Source of the DNA: HRBIN01 sp038891515
Lineage (GTDB): Archaea > Thermoproteota > Nitrososphaeria_A > Caldarchaeales > Caldarchaeaceae
Direction: 5' to 3'
Length of the DNA: 17,636 nucleotides
NCBI GenBank assembly: GCA_038891515.1
Contig: JAWAEB010000031.1
Span: 1-17,636, forward strand
The position numbers and the translations under genes are program-made. Below the pieces are notes generated by a model. The model was not told where the DNA came from. It saw only the letters and a program-made list of their open reading frames with translations, and ran no database searches. How positions within the stretch are numbered: position 1 is the first letter of the stretch; each line of letters begins with the position of its first letter. This document shows positions 7,173-14,460 of the stretch, piece after piece.

Positions 7173-8936
7173 GTGGTCTGGGTTGCAGGGCCTGCGGTAA
7201 GAGCCGACGGAATGATGGGTGCAAAAATGTATGAAACTGTCTACGTGGGCGAGGAGAAGCTCATAGGAGAGATTATCAAACTAACGGGCGATGTGGCTTT
7301 CATACAGGTTTATGAGAATACCAGCGGTGTTAGGCCGGGAGAGCCTGTAACCGCCACCGGACAGCCTTTATCGGTTCAACTCGGTCCAGGCATGCTGGGA
7401 AGCGTCTACGACGGTGTCCAAAGACCTCTTAACAGGCTTGGGGAGATTAGCGGAGGGTTCATCAAGAGGGGTATTCATGCTGACCCGATTGATAGGAAGA
7501 AGAGATGGAAGTTCATACCAGAGATTGAGAGGGGGGAAAGGGCGGGGCCCAGCGACATCATTGGTACAGTTCCTGAAACACCGTTGGTGGAGACCCGTAT
7601 CATGGTGCCGCCCGATATGCCTCAGGGAGAGGTTGTGGATATCGAGCCAGAAGGTGAGTACACGGTCGAGGACACGATTGCTGTGCTGGAGACTAGGAGG
7701 GGACGTGTGGATGTTAAGATGGCTCATATATGGCCTGTGAGGAGGGGCCGGCCATTCAAGTCGAGGCTAAACCCTGAGGTCCCTCTAATAACTGGGCAGC
7801 GGGTTCTGGATACGTTCTTCCCCATGTCCAAGGGTGGGACAGGTTGCATACCTGGCGCATTCGGCACGGGTAAGACTGTCACGCTACATCAGCTTGCCAA
7901 GTGGAGTGATGCAAAGGTTATCTTCCATGTGGGATGCGGCGAGCGGGGTAATGAAGAGTCTGAAGTTCTAACAGAATTCCCCCACCTAGTGGACCCATAC
8001 TCAGGGAGGCCGCTCATGGAGAGGACGGTGCTCGTCGCTAACACGAGCAATATGCCCGTAGCCGCTAGGGAGGCCAGCATATACACAGGCGTCACCATGG
8101 CGGAGTTCTTCAGGGATATGGGTTACGACGTTCTCCTCGTGGCCGACTCTACCAGCAGGTGGGCTGAGGCTCTACGTGAGATAAGTGGGAGGCTGGAAGA
8201 GATGCCTGCCGAGGAAGGCTACCCCAGCTACTTGGCCAGTAGGCTTGCCGAGTTCTATGAAAGGGCTGGCCGAGTTGTTACGCTTGGCAACCCCGAGAGG
8301 GTGGGGAGTGTCACGCTGGTGGGCGCTGTGAGCCCTCCCGGTGGGGACTTCACCGAGCCAGTGACCACCCATACCATGAGGTTCATAAGAACATTCTGGG
8401 CGTTAGACGCCAACCTCGCCTACACGAGGCACTACCCAGCCATCAACTGGATAAACTCATACTCGGCCTATGCTGATACAGTGTCCAAGTGGTGGCATGA
8501 AAGTGTGGGCAGTGATTGGTCTGAGCTAAGGGCTGAGGCTTATGGTTTACTGCAGAGAGAGGCTGACCTGCTGGAGCTTGTGAGGCTTCTAGGACCTGAG
8601 GCGCTGCCGGATGAGGAGAAGCTTGTTCTAGACGTTGCTAGGATGATTCGGGAGGGCTTTCTCCAGCAGAGCGCATACGATGAGGTAGATGCCTACTGCT
8701 CACCTCAAAAGCAGCTGAAGCTCCTCAAACTCTTCGTCCTCTTTCATAGACTGGCTAGGGAGGCCCTCTCCCGTGGAGTCCCACTCAAGAATATCAGGTC
8801 CCTACCAATAATCCCTAAAATTATTAGGGCCAAGTATGAGATACGGAATGATGCGTTGGAGGAGATAGATGAATTGTACAACAGCACGGTGAAGGCTTTT
8901 GAGGGGCTTGAGCTGGCGCAACAGATAACTGGGTGA
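7173..8936 (+). CDS. atpA: A/V-type ATP synthase catalytic subunit A
   Basis: This is the catalytic, nucleotide-binding subunit of the archaeal A1A0 ATP synthase head, which makes or hydrolyses ATP on the cytoplasmic side of the membrane. The 587-residue frame has the beta-barrel opening WVAGPAV, the catalytic P-loop GAFGTGKT at 228-235, GCGERGNE at 254-261 containing the catalytic glutamate region, and DSTSRWAEALREISGRLEEM. Length matches the family (about 580-600), with the A-type insert present and no intein at the P-loop. The start is uncertain: GTG 7173 is the first canonical codon in this frame, ATT 7155 would add six residues, and a one-base correction in the GGG at 7166-7168 would move the start to GTG 7145. 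The last four bases overlap the B-subunit start, so expression of the two is coupled. Confidence 0.96.
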   Translation: MVWVAGPAVRADGMMGAKMYETVYVGEEKLIGEIIKLTGDVAFIQVYENTSGVRPGEPVTATGQPLSVQLGPGMLGSVYDGVQRPLNRLGEISGGFIKRGIHADPIDRKKRWKFIPEIERGERAGPSDIIGTVPETPLVETRIMVPPDMPQGEVVDIEPEGEYTVEDTIAVLETRRGRVDVKMAHIWPVRRGRPFKSRLNPEVPLITGQRVLDTFFPMSKGGTGCIPGAFGTGKTVTLHQLAKWSDAKVIFHVGCGERGNEESEVLTEFPHLVDPYSGRPLMERTVLVANTSNMPVAAREASIYTGVTMAEFFRDMGYDVLLVADSTSRWAEALREISGRLEEMPAEEGYPSYLASRLAEFYERAGRVVTLGNPERVGSVTLVGAVSPPGGDFTEPVTTHTMRFIRTFWALDANLAYTRHYPAINWINSYSAYADTVSKWWHESVGSDWSELRAEAYGLLQREADLLELVRLLGPEALPDEEKLVLDVARMIREGFLQQSAYDEVDAYCSPQKQLKLLKLFVLFHRLAREALSRGVPLKNIRSLPIIPKIIRAKYEIRNDALEEIDELYNSTVKAFEGLELAQQITG

Positions 8937-10333
8937 GGAGGGTGTCCATAGGGAAGGCTGTGGAATACACATCCATCACAGAGGTCAAGGGACCCCTAAT
9001 GATAGTGGGGGGGGTCTCTGGAGTTGCCTATGATGAGCTGGTGGAGATTGAGACCAGCTCAGGCGAGAGAAGGCTCGGCCGGGTGATTGAGGTAGGTGAG
9101 GGGCGGGCGGTTGTCCAGATATTTGAGGGCACACAGGGTATAGGCATAGAGGGGACAAGAGCCAGATTCTTGGGAAGGACTCTGGAGATAGGTGTTTCCA
9201 TCGACATGCTGGGGAGAATCTTTGATGGTCTTGGACGGCCGCTGGATAACCTCCCCGAGCCCGTGTCCGAAGATGAGAAGGATATCAACGGTGAGCCCAT
9301 CAACCCGGAGAGGAGAGAGTATCCTTCGGACTTTATCCAAACGGGTGTCTCAGCGATAGACGGGATGAACAGTCTTGTTAGAGGTCAGAAGCTCCCCATA
9401 TTTTCAGGTGCTGGACTACCACACAACATGCTGGCAGCACAGATAGCTAGGCAGGCTACAGTCCCAGGGAAGGGGGAGGAGTTCGCAGTGATTTTCGCTG
9501 CAGTGGGTGTGCAAAACGATGAGGCAAGATTTTTCAGACAGAGTCTTGAGGAAAGCGGTGCGATAAGCAGAAGCGCCCTCTTCCTCAACCTAGCTGACGA
9601 CCCTGCTATAGAGAGGATTGTTACGCCGAGGATTGCGCTAACCTTGGCAGAGTATTTGGCCTTCCAGCAGGGATACCACGTGCTCGTCATAATCACCGAC
9701 ATGACCAACTACGCAGAGGCCCTTCGGGAGATAAGCGCTGCTAGGGAGGAGGTCCCGGGACGCAAGGGGTATCCAGGCTACATGTACACTGACCTCGCCT
9801 CGATATATGAGAGGGCTGGCCGAATCAGAGGGCTTAAAGGAAGCCTCACACAGATGCCTATTCTAAGCATGCCAAGCGACGACATAACCCATCCCATACC
9901 AGACCTCACAGGCTACATAACTGAGGGCCAGATAGTCCTTTCGAGAGACCTCTATAGGAAGGGTATATACCCCCCGGTAAATGTTTTGATGAGTCTCAGC
10001 AGACTCATGGGACCAGGCATAATATCACAGAAGAGGACTAGGGCTGACCATGGTGACGTGAGCAATCAGCTTTATGCATCCTACTCAAGGGCTGTCCAGC
10101 TGAGGTCCTTGGCCGAGATCGTGGGTAGGTCTGGGCTGTCGGAGACCGACCTAAAATACCTAGAGTTTGGGGACCTGTTTGAGCAGAAATTCCTACGGCA
10201 GTCATATACTGAGAACAGGTCCCTAGATAGGACGATGGGTATTGCCTGGGAGATACTCTCCGCACTTCCCGAAGCGGAGCTGACCAAGATTAAGGAGGAG
10301 CATATCAGGAAACATTATAGAAGGGCCGGCTGA
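8933..10333 (+). CDS. atpB: A/V-type ATP synthase non-catalytic subunit B
   Basis: This 466-residue subunit alternates with A in the A3B3 head and carries regulatory, non-catalytic nucleotide sites. The degenerate P-loop region reads GQKLPIFSGAGLPHN (151-165), lacking the Walker lysine as usual for B. Other family blocks are VGVQNDEARFF (191-201), TDMTNYAEALREISAAREEV and GYPGYMYTDLASIYERAGR, followed by SMPSDDITHPIPDLTGYITE. Length is normal for archaeal B subunits. It begins with GTG, four bases inside the A gene (GTGA overlap), so translation is probably by reinitiation. The other ATPase subunits (C, D, E, F, I, K) are not in this window; an MFS gene follows immediately, so the A-B pair is separated from the rest of the complex on this side. 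Confidence 0.96.
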   Translation: MRRVSIGKAVEYTSITEVKGPLMIVGGVSGVAYDELVEIETSSGERRLGRVIEVGEGRAVVQIFEGTQGIGIEGTRARFLGRTLEIGVSIDMLGRIFDGLGRPLDNLPEPVSEDEKDINGEPINPERREYPSDFIQTGVSAIDGMNSLVRGQKLPIFSGAGLPHNMLAAQIARQATVPGKGEEFAVIFAAVGVQNDEARFFRQSLEESGAISRSALFLNLADDPAIERIVTPRIALTLAEYLAFQQGYHVLVIITDMTNYAEALREISAAREEVPGRKGYPGYMYTDLASIYERAGRIRGLKGSLTQMPILSMPSDDITHPIPDLTGYITEGQIVLSRDLYRKGIYPPVNVLMSLSRLMGPGIISQKRTRADHGDVSNQLYASYSRAVQLRSLAEIVGRSGLSETDLKYLEFGDLFEQKFLRQSYTENRSLDRTMGIAWEILSALPEAELTKIKEEHIRKHYRRAG

Positions 10334-10334
10334 A

Positions 10335-10346
10335 ATGGCGAGTTGA
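10335..10346 (+). other. ATG-initiated three-codon frame ending in TGA, in frame with the MFS gene
   Basis: ATG GCG AGT TGA starts one base after the B-subunit stop and is in the same reading frame as the MFS gene that opens at the next codon, TTG 10347. The MFS gene may once have started at this ATG and been interrupted by a nonsense change or base error. Alternatively, this may be a minimal upstream frame that feeds reinitiation at TTG. Confidence 0.35.
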
Positions 10347-11504
10347 TTGGCAGGGAATCGGTGGGTTATACTCTCCTGGCTCTTCATCGACAGGATTATA
10401 TACACGGTTAATTGGCTGGCCATATCAGCGGCACTGCCATCTATCGGCGCTGAGATGGGACTGGACCTACCTAGGTTAGGTCTTCTCGGAACGGTCTTCC
10501 TGCTTGGGGTAGGGCTCTTCCAAATACCCTCCGGCGTTTTAGCTGCTGAGAGGGGGGCGAGGCAGGTCTCGCTGGCTGGTCTGGGATTATCGTCACTCTT
10601 CGCAGCACTTTCATCCGTGGCCCCAACTTTCGAGACGCTTCTCCTGACCCGCTTCGCCACAGGGGCTGCAATGGCCTTCTTCTTTGGCCCTGGAATAGGA
10701 CTCTTCTCACCCCTATTCAGCCCTAGCGAGAGGGGGCTGGCCTTGGGAATCTACAACACCGGCTTTCACGTGGGAAGCATGGTGGCTCTAGGCGCATGGG
10801 CCACTCTCATAGACACCATAGGGTGGCGATATTCACTCCTAATCCCAGGAATAGCAGGAATAGCTCTCACAGCGGTCACTGCGGTTGTGACTAGGAGCCT
10901 CAGATCTACTGGAATAAAGGAGGGGTACATCCCTGGATTGGTGAGGGTTCTTAAAGATAGGGAGATATGGCGTCTCAGTGCTGCGCTGACGATAGGCGGT
11001 GGTACCTGGTATGCTGTGAGCCAGTTTGGCATAGTTTATCTCTCCTCGGAGGCTGGTGTGACTGTTGGCACCGCTGGGCTCCTAGTATCACTCCTAGCAG
11101 TGGGCAGCATAGTAGGCTCACCCCTTTCTGGGAAGATCTACGACATGGTACGGTCCAAGGTGCTTCTCCTCGTTCTTATCAATGTTGGACTGGCTACCGG
11201 CCTAGTGGTTCTCATCTTTCACAACGTTGTTATCTTCAGCCTAGCGATGTTCATGCTAGGCGTTTTCTACACCGCCTCATTCACCATATCCTATCTCCTC
11301 CCGCTACAGTATAGACACATAGGCGAGAGGTATGCACCTCTTGCCATAGGCGTGATAAACGGTGTCCAGCTGCTGGGTGGTGCTGTATTCCCAACAGCCT
11401 TTGCATTCTCCGTGGAGAAGGTAGGCTACGCCATGTCATGGAGCTTCATGAGTTTGCTGGCACTCGTTGCCGTGCCTTTTGTTTATAGGCTTCGGGAGCC
11501 TTAG
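10347..11504 (+). CDS. major facilitator superfamily transporter, substrate unknown
   Basis: This 385-residue integral membrane protein has about twelve hydrophobic helices in two halves, typical of MFS secondary transporters. The N-terminal half carries GTVFLLGVGLFQIPSGVLAA (helix 2 with the motif-A region reduced to AAERGARQ) and the helix 4-5 pattern FFGPGIGLFSPLFSPSERG. The second half restarts at about residue 205 after a basic loop (KDREIW) and contains a motif-A-like GSPLSGKIYDMVRSK. Nothing identifies the substrate. The start is TTG 10347, because an in-frame TGA lies just before it; an ATG three codons earlier is cut off by that stop. TTATAG at 10315-10320 could be a promoter inside the end of the B gene. 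It sits 13 bases after the ATPase B gene but is unrelated in function. Confidence 0.88.
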   Translation: MAGNRWVILSWLFIDRIIYTVNWLAISAALPSIGAEMGLDLPRLGLLGTVFLLGVGLFQIPSGVLAAERGARQVSLAGLGLSSLFAALSSVAPTFETLLLTRFATGAAMAFFFGPGIGLFSPLFSPSERGLALGIYNTGFHVGSMVALGAWATLIDTIGWRYSLLIPGIAGIALTAVTAVVTRSLRSTGIKEGYIPGLVRVLKDREIWRLSAALTIGGGTWYAVSQFGIVYLSSEAGVTVGTAGLLVSLLAVGSIVGSPLSGKIYDMVRSKVLLLVLINVGLATGLVVLIFHNVVIFSLAMFMLGVFYTASFTISYLLPLQYRHIGERYAPLAIGVINGVQLLGGAVFPTAFAFSVEKVGYAMSWSFMSLLALVAVPFVYRLREP

Positions 11505-11524
11505 TATACACCACCGCTAAGTGG

Positions 11525-11539
11525 TTAAAAATTTATTAG
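11525..11539 (+). promoter_or_regulatory. AT-rich promoter before the split-barrel gene
   Basis: TTAAAAATTTATTAG lies in the 57-base spacer after the MFS stop. ATTTATTAG (11531-11539) is centred 27 bases before the ATG at 11562, fitting a leaderless or nearly leaderless archaeal transcript for the split-barrel/UbiA pair. Confidence 0.5.
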
Positions 11540-11561
11540 TAGGAAGGGGACATCCACCCGT

Positions 11562-12035
11562 ATGCCTATACCACCGCAGGTCGAGCAAGTCTTCGAGGGC
11601 GCTCTAGTCTCAATCCTAAGCTACCCGACTCGTGGGGGCTGGATAAGTTCCCACCCAATGCTCCCCCTCTATGACCGGGAGAAGGGCAGGCTCTATTTCA
11701 CATCCAGCATATTGTTCAGCAAGAAGCTGGAGCACATCAAGAAAAACCCCAAGGTATCCGTCCTCTTCAGCGGGCGGGAATTCATCAAAGCCCCCCAATA
11801 CCATGTAGTTCACGTAAAAGGCGACGCCAAAATTTATGACGAAGACGTACATAGCGGATGGATGTGGCTCCTAGAGATCTGGAGGAAAAAGGAGCCATAC
11901 ATAGATGCATTTCTTAAGCAACGTATAGCTCTGCCACTCTTCTGGGAGAGGGCTGTCATAGAGGTCGAGCCGAGGGAAATTCTTGTTTGGGAGAATGGTG
12001 ATATGAACAAGGAGCCGAAGAGGGTGAGGACATGA
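11562..12035 (+). CDS. PNPOx-like split-barrel flavoprotein
   Basis: This 157-residue protein resembles the pyridoxamine-phosphate-oxidase-like split beta-barrel family, small dimeric proteins that bind FMN, F420 or haem. The pattern is an early helix (MPIPPQVEQVFEGALVSI), a strand with SSHPMLPLYD, then GRLYFTSSILFSKKLEHIKK and NPKVSVLFSG, the usual strand-helix-strand that cradles the cofactor phosphate, and HVVHVKGDAKIYDED as a further barrel strand. It ends with a charged tail (NKEPKRVRT). The last four bases (ATGA) overlap the start of the next gene, whose N-terminal domain is another split barrel. The two barrels could pair into a heterodimer. The biochemical activity is unknown; redox chemistry on a quinone precursor is an inference from the neighbour. 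Confidence 0.75.
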   Translation: MPIPPQVEQVFEGALVSILSYPTRGGWISSHPMLPLYDREKGRLYFTSSILFSKKLEHIKKNPKVSVLFSGREFIKAPQYHVVHVKGDAKIYDEDVHSGWMWLLEIWRKKEPYIDAFLKQRIALPLFWERAVIEVEPREILVWENGDMNKEPKRVRT

Positions 12036-13351
12036 TAGTGCCGGAAGAACTGAAATCTTACAACGAGTGTGTGGTCTCATACCTTGACACCGACGGATAC
12101 CCCATCAGCTATCCCAGCGCCTTCAAGATAGAGGAGGGGGCAGTCTTTGTGGAGGCTGGATGGAAAATAGGTGAGGGCACAGCAGTCACACTCACCCTCA
12201 ACCACATCACACCAATCCCGTCGGGCGGCTACACTGACAGGAAGTACGTCATGCTACGAGGTATCGCTAGGCATTATGGCCCGTGGCTAAGAGTCTTGCC
12301 TAAAAATACTTATAGTTGGGATGAGAAGAAGGTCCCCTTCCCCGAGTACTGTGAGATTTCCGTTCCACAGGGAAGGAGATATGCAGATATGTTAAAGTCG
12401 CGATACGGAGCAGATGCTGGGCCCAAGATACCTCTTTCCGCCCTCCTCTTCAGGTCCACACGCTTCCCGTTCCTAATAGCCACTGTTGTCCCAGTCCTAA
12501 TAGCCACCACACTAGCTGCCTACGATGGATACTTCAACCCCCTCCTCTTCATCTTAAACCTAGTGGGGGCCAGCCTCATACATCTAGGACTCAACATGAG
12601 CAACGACTACTTCGACAACAAGCTGGGAGCAGATAACGTCAACAAAACACCCACACCTTTCAGCGGCGGCTCAAGGATAATCCAGTATGGGCTGCTGCCA
12701 CCCCCTTCAGTGGCAAAGCTTTCCACCCTCTTCTACTTGGGGGGAGGGATCATAGGAGTATACCTCGCCGTCACCCGTGGCCTCATCCCCATACTGGCAA
12801 TACTGGCGGTGGGCGTACTAATCAGCATCTTCTACACCGCTCCACCAGTCAAGCTCGCATACCGTGGGGCGGGGGAGGTCGCAGTGGGGATTGGGTTCGG
12901 CCCAGTCATAGTCCTCGGCAGCTACTATGTTCAAGCCCAGCAGCTGACGCTACCCTCGGCGGTAGCATCGGCCCCCATAGGCATTTTAGTGGCTCTCATA
13001 CTGTACATCAACCAGATACCGGACATACCATATGACAGGGCCGCCGGTAAGATAACTCTGGTCACCAGGCTAACCAAGACCGGCGTCATCAACCTATACA
13101 AATCACTCCTAGCTGTCATCTACATAGTAATCACCGGAGCCATATTGCTGGGACTCGCCCCTCCCACCACTGCCCTAGCCCTTCTCACCATCCCATATGC
13201 TGTGAAGGCTGTCAGACTAGTAGAGTCTAACTATGGAAATCCCTACATGATGATACCCGGTATGGGAGCCAACATAAAGCTAGCCACTTGGACAGGGCTC
13301 CTGCATGCAGCTGGTTTCGCCGTTGCAGCCGTATTCAAATATTTGAGCTAA
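12032..13351 (+). CDS. split-barrel (PNPOx-like) and UbiA/MenA prenyltransferase fusion
   Basis: This 439-residue protein has two parts. Residues 1 to about 125 form a soluble split-barrel-like domain: NECVVSYLDTDGYPISYPSA, GAVFVEA, VTLTLNHITPIPSGGYTDRK and WDEKKVPFPEYCE. Residues of about 135-439 are a polytopic UbiA prenyltransferase with both Asp-rich motifs, NDYFDNKLGAD at 191-201 and NQIPDIPYDRAAGK at 327-340. The TPFSGGSRIIQYG stretch after motif one is typical of the MenA (dihydroxynaphthoate polyprenyltransferase) clade. It should transfer an isoprenoid chain to an aromatic acceptor in the membrane, probably for menaquinone or another archaeal quinone. It overlaps the preceding split-barrel gene by four bases, so two barrel domains are co-translated. 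Digeranylgeranylglyceryl-phosphate synthase or haem-farnesylation roles are less likely given the MenA-like motif. Confidence 0.88.
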   Translation: MIVPEELKSYNECVVSYLDTDGYPISYPSAFKIEEGAVFVEAGWKIGEGTAVTLTLNHITPIPSGGYTDRKYVMLRGIARHYGPWLRVLPKNTYSWDEKKVPFPEYCEISVPQGRRYADMLKSRYGADAGPKIPLSALLFRSTRFPFLIATVVPVLIATTLAAYDGYFNPLLFILNLVGASLIHLGLNMSNDYFDNKLGADNVNKTPTPFSGGSRIIQYGLLPPPSVAKLSTLFYLGGGIIGVYLAVTRGLIPILAILAVGVLISIFYTAPPVKLAYRGAGEVAVGIGFGPVIVLGSYYVQAQQLTLPSAVASAPIGILVALILYINQIPDIPYDRAAGKITLVTRLTKTGVINLYKSLLAVIYIVITGAILLGLAPPTTALALLTIPYAVKAVRLVESNYGNPYMMIPGMGANIKLATWTGLLHAAGFAVAAVFKYLS

Positions 13352-13353
13352 AA

Positions 13354-13360
13354 CTTAAAG
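13354..13360 (+). promoter_or_regulatory. TATA box of the transcarbamylase gene
   Basis: CTTAAAG begins three bases after the UbiA-fusion stop. Its centre is 27 bases before the ATG at 13384 and there is no Shine-Dalgarno, so the message should be leaderless. This fixes the start at 13384 over longer readings that run back into the UbiA gene. Confidence 0.6.
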
Positions 13361-13383
13361 CTCCCTCAGAATCGAGTCACTGC

Positions 13384-14460
13384 ATGGCTACGACGAGGGG
13401 GGTAAAGCCAAATTATCTGGGAAAACTGCGTGGTAAGCATTTTCTCAACACAAACGACTTTAGTCAGAGAGAGATTTCAGACATACTTAGGGCTGCGAGG
13501 GACCTAAGGGCGAAATATAGGGCTAGGAGTCCCACCAACTATCTACCTGGTTCTACGCTCTTCATGCTCTTCTACAATCGGTCGCTGAGGACGCGCAACT
13601 CATTCGAGGCTGGAATATACCAGCTGGGAGGACACGCCCACTTCCTAAGCCCCTCCGATGTCTACACTCCAACACTGCCTGAGGACATGATACCATATCA
13701 AACGGAGTCTGTTGCCGATGTCGCCAGAGTCCTATCAACATACGGTGACGCCATAGCCATCAGAATTTACGGCGATGCTGCCAAGTGGCATATAGGCAGG
13801 GGACATAGGGTGATAAGGGAGTTCGCCAGATGGAGCAAGATACCGATCCTCAATATGGAGGATGACATTTACCACCCATTTCAAGCACTCGCAGACATGA
13901 TGGCGATAACAGACTCGGCTCCTAAACCCCAAGGCAAGAAGTTCGTGGTCTCATACGCGTATTCAGGGGGGCTTAAGCCCCTTGCAGTCCCCCAGAGCTG
14001 CATACTCATAGGAACCCAGTTTGGGATGGATGTCGTCCTAGCCCATCCACCCGGATTCGAGTTGGAAGAACATGTCCTGAAGGCCTGCACTGATAACGTG
14101 GAAAAGTATGGCGGAAGCTTCACCGTATCCAATGACATGAGGGAAGCGTTTGAGGGCGCGGACTTCGTATACCCCAAGGCATGGTCGCCGAAGGGGTTCT
14201 TCCCACCCTATTCAAACAGTATGAATAAGGATGGGGCGGCATCCTATCAGGATAAGTATAGAGACTGGATATGCACTCCTGATTTAATGGACCTGACTAA
14301 TAAGGGAAAGTACATGCACTGCGGACCAGCTGATAGGGGTCAGGAGGTTGTGGACGAGGTCATAGACAATCCCACATACTCGCTGTACTTCCAGCAGGCT
14401 GAAAACAGGCTTCACGTCCAAAAAGCGGTTATGTGTATGACTATGGGGAGGAGAAGGTGA
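13384..14460 (+). CDS. knotted transcarbamylase, acetylornithine carbamoyltransferase/YgeW type
   Basis: This 358-residue enzyme belongs to the aspartate/ornithine transcarbamylase superfamily, which joins carbamoyl phosphate to an amino group or runs the reverse phosphorolysis. The carbamoyl-phosphate site is present: SLRTR at 67-71 and HPFQALAD at 164-171. SFEAGIYQLGGHA and the C-terminal QAENRLHVQKAVM resemble N-acetylornithine transcarbamylases. The middle, SYAYSGGLKPLAVPQS then FGMDVVLAHPPGF, VYPKAWSP and DWICTPDLMDLT, closely recalls the E. coli YgeW protein. Both belong to the group with a deep trefoil knot. The second-substrate motif is HCGPAD (312-317) instead of the usual HCLP. Start ATG 13384 follows from the TATA box; a GTG-overlapping PLP gene follows. 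The superfamily is certain. The substrate is unknown; simple ornithine carbamoyltransferase is unlikely. Confidence 0.85.
   Translation: MATTRGVKPNYLGKLRGKHFLNTNDFSQREISDILRAARDLRAKYRARSPTNYLPGSTLFMLFYNRSLRTRNSFEAGIYQLGGHAHFLSPSDVYTPTLPEDMIPYQTESVADVARVLSTYGDAIAIRIYGDAAKWHIGRGHRVIREFARWSKIPILNMEDDIYHPFQALADMMAITDSAPKPQGKKFVVSYAYSGGLKPLAVPQSCILIGTQFGMDVVLAHPPGFELEEHVLKACTDNVEKYGGSFTVSNDMREAFEGADFVYPKAWSPKGFFPPYSNSMNKDGAASYQDKYRDWICTPDLMDLTNKGKYMHCGPADRGQEVVDEVIDNPTYSLYFQQAENRLHVQKAVMCMTMGRRR
14447..14451 (+). promoter_or_regulatory. Shine-Dalgarno fixing the start of the cysteine-synthase-like gene
   Basis: GGAGG, within GGGGAGGAG, lies five bases before GTG 14457 inside the end of the transcarbamylase gene. 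It decides for GTG 14457 over the more upstream GTG 14433, which has no such site. Confidence 0.65.

Noticed and set aside
6868..7224. Minus-strand 118-codon frame across the divergent spacer and the ATPase start
   Set aside because: Its product is Arg/Pro/Ser-rich without any recognisable pattern, and it runs antisense to the cysteine-rich gene and the ATPase A start.
7854..7881. Intein at the ATPase A P-loop
   Set aside because: This is a known intein site in several archaea, but here GAFGTGKT is intact and the protein has normal length.
10344..10346. Selenocysteine or read-through at the MFS TGA
   Set aside because: Codon 4 of a membrane transporter is not a plausible selenocysteine site and no hairpin stands out; TTG initiation or a base error is simpler.
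13288..13383. Longer transcarbamylase start inside the UbiA gene
   Set aside because: The extra 32 residues lie in the overlapping UbiA frame, do not look like the family, and would precede the TATA box at 13354-13360.
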